A stretch of DNA of 64,000 nucleotides, taken from Schizochytrium sp. CCTCC M209059. Taxonomy: Eukaryota > Sar > Bigyra > Thraustochytrida > Thraustochytriidae. The notes under the pieces are model-generated. The model did not search any database. It worked only from the letters and a program-made list of their open reading frames with translations, and was not told where the DNA came from. Of this stretch, positions 47,252 to 57,171 are shown one piece after another; within the stretch, counting starts at the first letter, position 1; the number at the start of each line of letters is the position of its first letter. The DNA is taken from the NCBI GenBank assembly GCA_000818945.1, contig KN805441.1, positions 102,151 to 166,150 of the forward strand, in the 5' to 3' direction. The position numbers and the translations under genes were made by a program.

Positions 47252-48340
47252 GTAGGTAGGGAGTCCAAGCAGCAGGGCCCCGTCCGCGCGCCGCTCCCGC
47301 GTACTACACGTCTCGCGCGCCGCTTCCGCGTGCTCCAGTCTCCGCTTCCCTCCCTCCCTCCCTCCCTCCCTCCCTCCCTCCCTCCGCCGGCCGACGATCG
47401 GATTGGAGGAGGCCGCGGCAGGCCGGCAGGCTTTTCTTCCTCGTCCTCTGCGGCCGCGAGACCTTGCTCCGCCACGGCCCCGTGCGCGAGCTCCGGCGTC
47501 GCGGCCAGCTTAGGCGGGGAGCGGGAGCGGCGGCGGCGGCGGCGGCATTGCATCGTCGTCGCGGTCGCCGTCGTCTTCGTCGTCCGGTCGTCGTCCCGCC
47601 GCCAGCGTCGCGGGCTTGCTCGCGGGGAGGCAGGCAGCAGGCAGGAAGCAGTCAGTCGGCCGGCCGGCCGGTCGGTCGGACCCCGCGCGCGGTCCCGCTG
47701 CGGCGGCGCTGCCGAGGCCTCGAGCCGCGCCCAGGAGAGGCGGGAAAAGGGAGCAGCGACCCAAGCCGCTCGCACGGGACATTGGCGGGGACCCCGGTGT
47801 GCACCCGGGGAGGGGTGCGCGCCGGGTGACTGAGCCCCGTGGGGGCGTTGTGAGTCGTGAAGCTCCGGTCTTCCTGCCGCTCCGCCGAGGCGGAGAGAGC
47901 GCGGCGGAGACCAGAGACGCAGCGCCGGCAGCAGCAGTTGCAGCTGGAGATATTTATATACTATACAGGGTACTGGAAAGCAAACCTCGAGTGCGAGTAG
48001 AGTGCTGCGTAGGAGCAGACAGACCGCTCGCTGCGCTCGCGCCCATCACGAAGCTCACGGGGGCTCGCGGGCTCGGCAAGCTCGCTCGCGCGAGGACTTG
48101 CATCCAAACGAGGTGGAACGTAACGACAACGACGACGACGACAGCAACTACGACCAGGACCAAGTCGTTCCCGACACCAAGCAGGATGACAGAACTGTAC
48201 TCTGAGAAACAGCGGCTGACCGCGGAGGAAGGAGACAAACTCGCGGGGAAGGTCGACAAGGGAACCTCTTGGGATGGCAGTCTGCCCAAACGCAGTAAAG
48301 ACGGCACCGTGACCTTTGAGGACGAGCCCGAGTTCCGTCC
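47167..48340. repeat. Tandem segmental duplication, copy 2
   Basis: 1174-bp copy lacking the 107-bp segment. Its right edge continues into the intact gene (codons after EPEFRP). Its left edge joins codon ~52 of the truncated copy with one base of microhomology. The promoter and leader here serve the intact gene, while copy 1 serves the channel. Confidence 0.95.
47951..47960 (+). promoter_or_regulatory. TATA-like element TATTTATATA
   Basis: Sits in otherwise GC-rich DNA 226 bases before the ATG at 48186. The identical element is at 46777-46786 in copy 1, the same distance from the truncated gene's ATG. Confidence 0.4.
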
Positions 48341-49076
48341 CAACCTGCTCCCGCACGAGGTGTTGGAGCGCGGTTCTTTTGGTGGATCGTATTTTCGAAA
48401 CATCTCGTCGGGTGTCACTAACGAAACGTACAAGGACACGTGGAAAGAGCTACCGCAAGAATGGCTCAAAAATCTTGAGGTGAAGACGCACGTTGCCAAC
48501 ACAACATACGACGAAAAGGTCAACCGCTACGGCGTAAATTGCGGCGCCAAAGTTGACAAGCACGAAGACCCTTTTGGTCTGCAGTACTGGGAACAAAAGG
48601 GATGGATCGAACCGCAGGACCCATACGGGTGGTTTTGCTGGTACACGCGCTTCGTGCGGGGCAGAAGGTCTCCCGACGACCAGCGCCAGATCTCGCGATG
48701 GAAAAAGTGCGCAGGACCAACGGGTCGCTGGCGGAACAACCTCATTGGCAAGGTACTTGCTGCGGACGCTTCCCACGACGATGCCAGCGTCTCTCCTGTC
48801 GTGCGTCAAACCTTGCAGCACTGGGGCTACGAACTAACGGCAGCGCACCTTGAGGAAGGGGCTAAGAAGCGCGGCGCAAGTAAGAGTTCGGCGTCGGCCA
48901 AGAGCAAGGATAGCACGACTGATGATGACGCGGCGGTCACGAGTAAGATCGAGCAAGAGCAGGAGGAGCTTGCCAAAAAGAGAGAGGCCTCAAGCAAGAA
49001 TCGAGCCGCCCGTGCCGCGAAACGACGCAAACAGAAGGAAGCCGACGAAGAAGAGATCGACAGCGACGATGCATAA
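48186..49076 (+). CDS. Conserved protein of unknown function (QDPYGWF...GRRxxDDxRQIxRW family)
   Basis: 296 residues from ATG 48186. The open frame extends 190 codons upstream, but through leader and repeat sequence. The conserved core spans ~50-225: FRPNLLPHEVLERGSFGGSY, YKDTWKELPQEWL, YDEKVNRYGVNCGAKVD, then QDPYGWFCWYTRFVRGRR, DDQRQISRWKK, GRWRNNLIGKV and VSPVVRQTLQHWGYELT. I recall proteins with this signature in plants and fungi, annotated as uncharacterised, and cannot give a function. The aromatic and Arg richness might suit nucleic-acid binding. A Lys/Glu coiled coil ends the protein. A truncated duplicate lies upstream at 47012. Confidence 0.8.
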   Translation: MTELYSEKQRLTAEEGDKLAGKVDKGTSWDGSLPKRSKDGTVTFEDEPEFRPNLLPHEVLERGSFGGSYFRNISSGVTNETYKDTWKELPQEWLKNLEVKTHVANTTYDEKVNRYGVNCGAKVDKHEDPFGLQYWEQKGWIEPQDPYGWFCWYTRFVRGRRSPDDQRQISRWKKCAGPTGRWRNNLIGKVLAADASHDDASVSPVVRQTLQHWGYELTAAHLEEGAKKRGASKSSASAKSKDSTTDDDAAVTSKIEQEQEELAKKREASSKNRAARAAKRRKQKEADEEEIDSDDA

Positions 49077-49536
49077 TTCCATGGTCCGGTGAAAGTAAAA
49101 TTCACCAAATCAAGAAATAGGGGCCTAAGCCTAGGCCTGTTCAGGTCTTTTCGTTTTCTTCCGTCGCTGACGAGCGAGTACTTTTTACTGTTAGGGGAAG
49201 CAGAAAGGGGGAAAAGGAAGTAGATAGATAAGATTACTCAATGGTTGAAATCCTGAATAAAAGCATTTGCTAGAAAATGACTCTGAGCTATAACGTGCAT
49301 TGTCACAAACAAGTTGGGCAGACCAAACGCCGGGATGTAGCCTTGAAAGAAGATTCGGCGCTTTGATCTCATGAAAAACGCCCGACCTGGGCACTTCCTT
49401 GTGCAAGGTCTTGATTACTGTCGTAGCTTGCGACACAAGCTTCTCTCAGGCGGGTGCTTTCGACTTGACCTCTTGCGTCCGGAATCGAGAGCCTACTGGT
49501 CTGGGCCCTGGTTCCTGCGTGGATTCAATGAAAACA
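49077..49536. other. Convergent intergenic spacer
   Basis: 460 bases. Holds a near-copy of the recurrent octamer (CCTAAGCCTAGGCCTG, about 49122-49137) and an AATAAA at 49256-49261 suited to the upstream plus-strand gene. No gene seen. Confidence 0.5.
49256..49261 (+). promoter_or_regulatory. Candidate polyadenylation signal AATAAA
   Basis: 180 bases after the stop of the conserved gene at 48186-49076, within the convergent spacer. Confidence 0.3.
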
Positions 49537-51351
49537 CTAGTCCTGCGTCGTGGCTGAAGTTGCAAACACAGGAACAAAGTGATGCTCATGAAAGTAGTGA
49601 ATTTTGACCGCATTGAGCAAAGGGAATGCAAATGCAATAGAGAGGATCGTACCAACCACATAAATACCTTCCCGAATGTCATGTGCAATGTAGAGCATCC
49701 TAAACTCAGAAACGCCTTCATTGGTGATTTCCGAAACCTGATCGAACCAGCCAATAGGGACATAGGTTCCGTCGCGCACGTGTGGAAACCACACGTCACG
49801 ATGGTGAGGCCACTGTACGCGGCGAATCTGACCCACCACTTGCGCGCGCACGTGCTCGACCATCGTCTGTCCGAGAATCGGCTCAATGTCAATGACCATC
49901 GAGTGAAGTTCTCGATCCGGACTCAAACCCTCTACGCCTTCAATAAGGGAGTCATCGCCTTCTAAAAAGTGAGGAAGCGAGACCTGCAACGGCGCTCCCT
50001 GTTCAAGCATGGACAGATTGCCCAGAAAGCCACGCGGGCCAAATTGGTAGTAGCGCGCGTTGGCGGGGCGCTCGGTGGCGTTCATGAAAAGCTCAGGAAC
50101 TGGACGATACCTGTACATTTGAATGCCCTTGTAAACAACGGCCTCGGCGTCCTGGCAGTGAAACTTGAGCGCGCGCGAGATGAGATCGTTGAAGATGATG
50201 ACCGTCTCGTCCGGGTGCAAGCCCGGCGCAAATTGCTCGCCAACGGTGCCCCACACGCGGTTTGCATCGCGATCCCACACGCCGTTGACGATTTCGGTCG
50301 ACCAGATTGGCACCTTTTTCGCCTTTTTAGAGGCGCAGCAAGGGTAGGTGGGGGTAGAGCACTCGTGGCCGCCTGGAAGGGGATTTGTGCCAAAGGGACA
50401 CTCAATGGCAACTTCTTGCATGCCTTGGAAGGTTTCGAGCTGGTACACCTCGCTCTCGTTGCGCGCGCCAACGCGCATAATCGTCTTTTGCAAAAAGTGG
50501 GGATCTTTGTCTTGCGTCACGTTCGGATACAAGCCTGGAAATTCAATGGGGATCTCGCCGAATACCCAATCCTTGTAGCCTGTGAGTAGCTCGTGCACAG
50601 TCTTGCGGGTGAAAAGACGATTAAAGTCTGTCTTGTATATGGTGTGCGACGTGACTTCGTACCACCAGAACTTGCCAAGGACAGCCTCCATTGCCAAGAA
50701 AAGAATATTGAGCGTCGTAATCTCGATCTTGTCCGTGTCGAAGCGGCCGCGCGTTCGAATCATCGTTTCCACGGGGTCGAACACGTAGTACGAGTGCTCT
50801 CGATAGGCGAGCGTGTCTGCGCTAGCGTTCCACTCAAAGTCTGAGCGGATCTGGTATGTAGTGTAGATCCAGGGCCCGAGTTCCTCGAGATGTGGTTTCT
50901 CGCCTTGCAAGACACCATGAGGATTGGTAATGTTAAAGAGGTAGAACTCCATGTACGTGTTCCCAGTCTTGGAGCGGTTTCTGAACTGCTCAAAGCCATC
51001 GGCTTTTTCCGAATCGATGACGACATTTCCACGGATTCCGTCGTGCACGAGACCGGTAATGAAGGTTGGCAAGCCGGCCACCAGAGCTATGGAGACCAAA
51101 AGGCCTAGGCTCGCACATAACAAGCATCGTCGTGATCTGTGTTGATTCCAGGCCCTGGACGCCACCACGCTCGGATCTCCAGCTTCCTCGGGTCCAAGGG
51201 GATCTACAAGGTCCTCATCCTCGTGGGCTTCATCAAGGTGTTGACGCTCTAAGGCTGCCTGCTCTTGCTCTTGCTCTTGCTCGTGCTCGTGCTCATGCTC
51301 CTGCGCGAGGAGACCCTCGTTGAGCGTCCTCGGCGACGTGGTCTCGTCCAT
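49537..51351 (-). CDS. CD36/LIMP-2-family (scavenger receptor class B) membrane protein
   Basis: 604 residues. The cytosolic N-terminus carries a Glu/Gln/His repeat (from a GCTCTT hexamer run) and acidic residues. A first membrane segment (LCASLGLLVSIALVAGLPTF, ~77-96) leads to a large lumenal domain with NITNPHGVLQGEKPHLEELG and many N-x-S/T sites. Cysteines include ECPFG and TPTYPCC. A second membrane segment (GIYVVGTILSIAFAFPLL) precedes a short tail. The double-TM hairpin and NPxG...LxExGP pattern are diagnostic of CD36. Relatives bind lipids or, as LIMP-2, sort lysosomal enzymes and form a lipid tunnel. A role in lipid uptake or the endolysosome is an inference. Confidence 0.9.
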   Translation of the reverse strand: MDETTSPRTLNEGLLAQEHEHEHEQEQEQEQAALERQHLDEAHEDEDLVDPLGPEEAGDPSVVASRAWNQHRSRRCLLCASLGLLVSIALVAGLPTFITGLVHDGIRGNVVIDSEKADGFEQFRNRSKTGNTYMEFYLFNITNPHGVLQGEKPHLEELGPWIYTTYQIRSDFEWNASADTLAYREHSYYVFDPVETMIRTRGRFDTDKIEITTLNILFLAMEAVLGKFWWYEVTSHTIYKTDFNRLFTRKTVHELLTGYKDWVFGEIPIEFPGLYPNVTQDKDPHFLQKTIMRVGARNESEVYQLETFQGMQEVAIECPFGTNPLPGGHECSTPTYPCCASKKAKKVPIWSTEIVNGVWDRDANRVWGTVGEQFAPGLHPDETVIIFNDLISRALKFHCQDAEAVVYKGIQMYRYRPVPELFMNATERPANARYYQFGPRGFLGNLSMLEQGAPLQVSLPHFLEGDDSLIEGVEGLSPDRELHSMVIDIEPILGQTMVEHVRAQVVGQIRRVQWPHHRDVWFPHVRDGTYVPIGWFDQVSEITNEGVSEFRMLYIAHDIREGIYVVGTILSIAFAFPLLNAVKIHYFHEHHFVPVFATSATTQD

Positions 51352-53104
51352 GGGTCACGCAAGGCTGGCGCTGTCAGCAAGCTATCCGTGTGTTTAAGTT
51401 ATATCACTTCTGCGTTGGGTCGTGGAGGCGCGCAGATAGGCCGTGGAGCGTCACGAGCCGGTCGCCCAGGGCTCGCTCGCGCGCTCGTCCGCTCGCCTGC
51501 TCGCTCGCTCGCTCGCTCGCGCGTGCGCGCGCTCGCTTGTTCTCTCACGCAATCAACTTTGAGCTTTTCTGGCCACTGGGCGGGTGGGGCGGGTTCCAGT
51601 TCTGAGCCTCCTTTGCTTTTGCGCGAGGTTTCGCAAACAGCGCGATCCGCGCGCCTCGCAATCCCTCGACGTTGTTTTTCACTGCGATTCGCTTGGCTCG
51701 CCGCGCGGAAATCGAAAGGATTCGATATTATCGTACCTTTTTCCTCTTTTGTCAAATGAAGCTGGCCCAAATGTATCTTGAGAAAGAGCTCGAGATCTGA
51801 TGCGATCTGCTGCTTCTTCTGCTGCTGCTGCCGAGACATGTGCGGGAGTTCTCCTTGGGGGGAAATTAACTGTTGTAGTTGTTGTTGCCAGTCTGATTAA
51901 AACATGTGCAGGAAAAAACAAGGTGGCCGATATACTGGAATCTACATGGGGGCACGAATTCCTTTGGCAGAATTTTGCACGCGAAACGTATTGCGGTATC
52001 TTGACGCGTTCATTTGTAAAGCACCATGCGTCAAAGCAGGTCATTTATACAAGAAAATGTCCACAGCAGGGTCCATTTCAGAACGGAAAGACAAAGACGG
52101 AAGAAGTGCGTCATCTAATAGAGTGTAAAGTTCTTTGAAGAATGCCGAATCGACGGCGCAAAGTGAAACGAAGAGAATGATCAAACTGGAAAGAGGAAAC
52201 GCGAACTTGATTGCAAGGATATTAAAGTCTTCCCATGAGACCAACGTGACGGAGTGTCACAACCAACCACGTGACCTCGAGCTGTCAGGTCTTGTAGAAA
52301 AATTGAGCGGATTGAGCGTATCTTATCACTTCTACGATCTCGCTCTGATCAAAGAAGATGAGCATTCACTGCACACGAAAGATCCGACGGACGTTGGACA
52401 ACTTCGAATTCTTGATGCTGTTTGCCGCTCCTAGCAACTGGATGAGCATTTTGAGCTCGAAGAGTCTACGGTTGCAAACAAGAGCATGATTGAATATGTC
52501 ATTGTCACGACGCTTTGAAATCCGAGGATCTTCGTTCGCCATTCTTGTTCTCGCTAATAAATTATTTTGGAGAAAAAGCTTTGGCTGTTCGCAAAGCCCG
52601 GGCCCACTCGCCCTGTCTGCCTGCGGAGCGAAACAGCTCACTGACATGCATGCGCCCGTTCCTCACCACTCGTGAGAGCTACGATTTTCCCGAAGGCGAC
52701 AGTGCATTCGATTCGCCTGCTATGTCGCTCAGCAAAACGGCAGGCACCTCTTAACATTAGTGCCCCTGAACACCCCAAATCATGTGTCGACGCACATCTG
52801 CACGCAGTTGCAGCATAGCTAGCTCGAGACGCCACGGCCGCTTCCTGCGAGGCTGCTGCAACTGCAACTTGGAGGCGACCTTGCGAGCGCAAGGTGGCGG
52901 GCGGGTGTCCCCGACGCGGTGGCCGACAAACGCGTAGTGGGCGATCGTGTCGGTTGCTCTCTTGCTTGCTGTCGCTTCTCAAAGTCGCTCGCCGCTTTTG
53001 CCACTTCGCGCTGCACGTACGTACGATGCTCGTTTCCCTCCCCCCGCCTTCCAAGTTTGAAGCACCCACCTTGAGGCGGACAGTCGACTGACGCAGTGCG
53101 CGCG

Positions 53105-53482
53105 ATGCGAACGAGCCTCCGCACGATCGCCGCGATGGCTGCGGCCTGCACTGCCTCGCACTGCACTACAGCCAGCACCATCAACACCAGCACCATCAGC
53201 ACCAGCCTCGCTGCCGTCACGAGGAGCGCTCTCCTTCGATCGCGACGGTCGACGATGGCTCATATCACAGATCATCTTTTGATCGTAGAGCAACTCATCT
53301 TTGCAAATCTCGCGCACGAGGTGGCGGCCGAGGAGAGATTCGATCTCGCGGGACCTGGCTTGCTGGATTCTGTTGCGAAGAAGATGAAGAGGAAGACGAA
53401 GAAGGAGGGGATGTGCGCGATCGTGATGGCCGAGGCGGCCACAGGCGCTGCGCACACGACCAGATCGAGACACGGACGCTGA
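53105..53482 (+). CDS. Doubtful small ORF, mitochondrial-presequence-like N-terminus
   Basis: 125 residues from ATG 53105. The first ~55 residues are rich in Arg, Ser, Thr and Ala with no acidic residue, like a mitochondrial targeting peptide. A short helical part follows (DHLLIVEQLIFANLAHEVAA), then a Lys-rich patch (KKMKRKTKKEG). No family recognised and frames on the other strand are equally open, so this may not be a gene. Confidence 0.25.
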   Translation: MRTSLRTIAAMAAACTASHCTTASTINTSTISTSLAAVTRSALLRSRRSTMAHITDHLLIVEQLIFANLAHEVAAEERFDLAGPGLLDSVAKKMKRKTKKEGMCAIVMAEAATGAAHTTRSRHGR

Positions 53483-54160
53483 CGTCCAGCCGGCTGGCGT
53501 GGTGGCTGCGTGGCGTGGCACCGATGGTGATGGACAGCAGGAACGCAAACGCAATGCAACGTGCAACGCGCGGGCTCGCCTGCACCATGGACGAACGAAG
53601 ACCCGCCGAAAACCTTCCTTCCTCGCTTGCACACCTGCGACATGACGCGCGCCTCCGCGGCCGCCCCCGGTGTTTCCGCGTCCGCCCACCGGGATCTCCC
53701 GGTCGCCTCGCGGAGCCTGCCTTCACAGCACACTTCGGCAGGTTTGGTCTGGCCGAGGGGGCCGCGCAGGGACGGCGCAGCAGCGGCGAGCGGGGCGGGG
53801 CGGGGGGGGCGGGTGGGCGGTTTGTCTGTCGGTTGTCTGGTTGTCTGGTTGTCTGTCTGTCTGTCGGTCAGTCGGTCGGTCGGCCGTGACGGGGGCGGCA
53901 CGCGCCGGCGCAGGCACCGCGCGGGAAGCCGCCTGTCTCTCTGTCTGTCAGTCGTCGGAGCGGTCTCCGCCGCATTTGCTCCACTTGCCCGCCGCCGGGC
54001 CTGGCTGGGCTGGCCGGCCGGCCGCCGCCGCTCCTCGTCTCCGCGCAGGCCGCTGCGCGCGGGCGCGGCTGCTCCGTCCTCGGGTGCGAGCGCGGGCCCG
54101 GCAGGCTTGTCGCCAGGCGCGCGAGTGGCGAGACGGGGCTGGCCGAGTTGTTTGGAGTTT

Positions 54161-54227
54161 TGAGTTCGGATTTGAACTCGAGTTCGAGTTATTTGAACTC
54201 GAATTCGAATTTGAATTCGAATTCGAA
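54161..54227. repeat. Palindromic TTCGAA/GAATTC-rich block
   Basis: About 67 bases built of GAACTCGA, GAATTCGA and TTTGAA units, locally AT-rich inside GC-rich DNA. Because the units are near-palindromes, the block can pair with itself. EcoRI-type GAATTC occurs three times. Confidence 0.8.
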
Positions 54228-54514
54228 GTGCGGCCGCGTTTCAAACCTCCGGACGGGCGAGGCCGAGTCGCGGGAGTCGACCAGGAAAGGAAAGGACTCG
54301 CAAAGGAGGCAACAAGCAACCCGGTCGAAACAGAGGGAAAAAGGGGGAAAGAGCAAAAGCAGAAAGCCTTCCCTCGTGAACCGAGGGGAACACAAAACAA
54401 TTTTTTTTAATATAAATAGAAGAAGCAGGGCAGGCAGGCTAAGGCTTGCACCCAGGCGCAGTCAGAGAGAGCGAGGCGCGCGCGGCAGAACGCGGACGCG
54501 GGCTGGTCCCGCTC

Positions 54515-54517
54515 TGC

Positions 54518-54550
<33 letters not shown>
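54515..54550. repeat. (GTGC)n microsatellite
   Basis: About nine tetramer units in the leader region of the receptor-like kinase gene. Confidence 0.95.
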
Positions 54551-54551
<1 letters not shown>

Positions 54552-54654
54552 AGGCGGGGCCGAGGCCGCGGAGGCAGGCACACCCGGCGGGCGGAGCAGA
54601 GAGAGAAAGTAGAAAAGGCCGCGGGCCTTGCTTGGGGGACGGCCAGAGGAGAAG

Positions 54655-57171
54655 ATGGACACGGAGGACCTCATCGCGCTCGGCCCGGGCTCCGACGTGA
54701 GCCTGGACGTGCTGCGGCCGTTCGTGGCCAGAGTCGACGCCGTCCGCAGGGAGCGCGAGGCGAGCGACTCTTGTAAATCATCGACCATGCTCACCGATAT
54801 GAACTTCGCCCTGGGACCCGCGCGCGAGCAATTCAGCGCTGGGCTCTGCCAGTGGTACGAGGACGTCGGCCTCGCGCGCCGCATCAGCCTCTCCTCGTGG
54901 ACATCCTGGCGAAATGCAATCTCTGTCAGCATCGAAATCTTTTCGGACCCCTACTGCGCGCAAGTCTCCTCCTCCTCGGGGACCACAATTGGCCCGTTCA
55001 CCTCGCGAGTCGAGACCATCACACCGACCCTTAACATTTCAAGCTGGTCCATCAACTTATGCTACACAGACGAAGATTCCGCCCACGATATGACGCTCGA
55101 GCTCAAGCTAGCCGCCATAGAGGGCGGCGCCCACAACTGGGCTCTCTTGCCGCCCGTGGTTCGCATTCAAACAGCGGCGAGCTCCCTCCAGGTAACCTCG
55201 CGAAGACTGCCAAATGTCGGTCTCGAGTTGGACCCACCTCGGCAGCTCCGGACTCGTGAACTATCCCCTCTTTTGTTCGCTTCGGAAGTCGATGATGACG
55301 AGACCGAGTGCGGCCTCTTAGACGAACCGAGCCAAATCTCCTACGCACCCATGATCGAAGGAAGCGGAGCCTGTGCCCGGGTCTACACACCTTACAGCAA
55401 CGAAACCTTGTATGCGCTCGTCAACTGCGAGACGAGCACGAATCCCGGCGCCACGAACGTTCCAGCAAGCATTACATTCTTTTCCGACGAGGACTGCCTC
55501 GTTGACTCGGACATTCACGTGTCGAATGCAACGGAAAACTCTACTCGTCCATGCGACGTCTTTCTTCTCGACGACGAAGTCTACGCACAGTTCGTGTGCT
55601 CATACGCTATGGACGAAGACGAAATATATGCCAGCCTCAGTAGCAGCGAGCCGTCTGCCACACCAAACCCAACACCTGCCACAACCTTTTTGGGCAATTC
55701 CCCTACGACACCGACGACACCAACAACACCCTCTCCCATCGACGACGCTTCGGGTCCCCCGGATGCAGTCTTGCCAGCCACTGTCAGTGTGGCCGCCATG
55801 CTTGTGATTCTCGCTGGCGTTGCCTATGTCATGGTCACTTCTCGAAAAAGCAAGAAAAGGGTGGACAAAGACGCTCTTTCGGGCGACCTTCAGGATGCCC
55901 TCCCCGACGGCTCCAACGTGAAACGCCGCGGGACCCTCAGCGTCCTGGGCACATCCGTGTCCATGTTTCGCGCCACTGTGCTTGGCGCAAGATCGGCGTC
56001 GGACGCGGAAGACACTGATTTCTATGACGATGACGACGACGATGAATATGCTCCCGAGATTGTTTTGGATGAAAGCTACATTATTGCCGACACGAGCCTT
56101 GTTCAAGTCGGCGCCGCAATCGACCGGGGCGCATTTGGCCGCGTGTACAAGGGAACATATCAAGGGTCGCCCGTGGCCATCAAGGATATTAACTGCGGAC
56201 CTGGAGACAAGCAGGGTGGACGCGAGGCCTTTGCCAATGAGGTTATTAGCCTTCAAAAGCTTCAGCACCCGAACGTGATCCGTCTCTATGGCGTTATGCT
56301 CCCGTCCCCCACTGTGCGTCGGCTCGTCCTGGAAAGGGCGCAATACACGCTGGACGCGGTCTTGCGCCGGCAACCGGGTTTTCGCAGCAGCGGCATCACC
56401 ATTGTCACCTTGCTTCAGTGGATGGAGCAGGTATGTGTGGGCGGTGACTACATGCACAGCAAGGGCATCGTGCACATGGATCTCAAGCCCGAAAACATTC
56501 TTGTCGACAGTTCCTGGCATATCAAACTCGCAGACTTTGGAGCTTCTTGTGCGACTTCAGATTTACGTGGCACAATCGCGAGCACCAGTAGCCTTCGTGG
56601 CGTGGGCCGCCAAACGGGGTCGGGTCGGTCTCGACAGGCACGAATACTTGCGGGAAGCATTGGGTACATGGCGCCTGAACGTTGGGCGTCCGGAAGCACG
56701 CTGACACCGAGCGTGGATGTGTTCTCGTTTGGTATGACGCTCTGGCAGGCGCTGCACCATGCACAGAATGGGCCCTTTGCACAAAATTGGACCGCGCCGG
56801 TCGCCATTGAAGCCGTGCAGAATGGTTATCGACCCGAATTGCAAGACGAACTTCCCAACGACCTTGTCGATCTCGTGAGCGCATGCTGGGACGATGAGGC
56901 CGACTCGCGACCGACTTTTGCCGAGGTGCGGTCGACGTTGTCGTCTATGCTTGGGGTGAGAGCAATGGACGTTTCTGCGTCGAGGGCAGCGCGCAAGGCC
57001 TTTGAAGTCGGGCAACATGTGGCTGTGTGGGATGCGGATGCTATGTGCTTTGTTGGCCATGGCGTAATCACCGATTCCCCCCCTGGAGCTGCTTCGCCGT
57101 GTGTTGTACAACTTGATGATGGTAGAGAGACGGTCGTGGACCCGACTTCGCTATTACAAAGCAATGCGTAA
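54655..57171 (+). CDS. Receptor-like protein kinase, TKL type, with C-terminal SH3-like domain
   Basis: 838 residues from ATG 54655. An N-x-S/T- and Cys-containing region (~50-340) looks extracellular. A Pro/Thr linker precedes one membrane segment (VSVAAMLVILAGVAYVMVTS, ~375-396). The kinase domain (~475-765) has DRGAFGRVYKG, VAIK with Lys510, HMDLKPENILV at 607 (Met replaces the Arg of HRD), DFG at 627 and GSIGYMAPERW. After it lies a ~55-residue beta-rich module (VGQHVAVWDADAMCFVG...VVQLDDGRETVV) like Tudor/SH3 barrels. The odd point is the N-terminus, MDTEDLIALGPGSDVSLDV, which is hydrophilic and not a signal peptide. A first exon may be missing, or the protein inserts without one. The ligand is unknown. 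Confidence 0.85.
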   Translation: MDTEDLIALGPGSDVSLDVLRPFVARVDAVRREREASDSCKSSTMLTDMNFALGPAREQFSAGLCQWYEDVGLARRISLSSWTSWRNAISVSIEIFSDPYCAQVSSSSGTTIGPFTSRVETITPTLNISSWSINLCYTDEDSAHDMTLELKLAAIEGGAHNWALLPPVVRIQTAASSLQVTSRRLPNVGLELDPPRQLRTRELSPLLFASEVDDDETECGLLDEPSQISYAPMIEGSGACARVYTPYSNETLYALVNCETSTNPGATNVPASITFFSDEDCLVDSDIHVSNATENSTRPCDVFLLDDEVYAQFVCSYAMDEDEIYASLSSSEPSATPNPTPATTFLGNSPTTPTTPTTPSPIDDASGPPDAVLPATVSVAAMLVILAGVAYVMVTSRKSKKRVDKDALSGDLQDALPDGSNVKRRGTLSVLGTSVSMFRATVLGARSASDAEDTDFYDDDDDDEYAPEIVLDESYIIADTSLVQVGAAIDRGAFGRVYKGTYQGSPVAIKDINCGPGDKQGGREAFANEVISLQKLQHPNVIRLYGVMLPSPTVRRLVLERAQYTLDAVLRRQPGFRSSGITIVTLLQWMEQVCVGGDYMHSKGIVHMDLKPENILVDSSWHIKLADFGASCATSDLRGTIASTSSLRGVGRQTGSGRSRQARILAGSIGYMAPERWASGSTLTPSVDVFSFGMTLWQALHHAQNGPFAQNWTAPVAIEAVQNGYRPELQDELPNDLVDLVSACWDDEADSRPTFAEVRSTLSSMLGVRAMDVSASRAARKAFEVGQHVAVWDADAMCFVGHGVITDSPPGAASPCVVQLDDGRETVVDPTSLLQSNA

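Larger units (their letters stand above)
51352..54654. other. 3.3-kb region without a confident gene
   Basis: Divergent spacer between CD36-like and kinase genes, the largest unassigned stretch here. 51352-51560 has GCTC/GCGAGC repeats. A minus-strand frame at 51399-51839 starts plausibly (MSRQQQQKKQQ, then FLKIHLGQLHLTKEE) but decays into repeat translation, so it may be an upstream ORF. 51840-52750 is AT-richer with weak short ORFs. From 52750 on it is GC-rich with GTCT/GGTC runs at 53820-53880 and two repeats listed separately. A spliced gene could hide here. Confidence 0.4.

Noticed and set aside
47616..48185. 190-codon N-terminal extension of the conserved gene
   Set aside because: Repeat-rich leader; the same sequence occurs in the truncated copy and other frames are equally open.
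51399..51839. Minus-strand ORF of 146 residues as a real gene
   Set aside because: Only the first ~45 residues look protein-like; the remainder is GCGA-repeat translation, so more likely an upstream ORF or chance.
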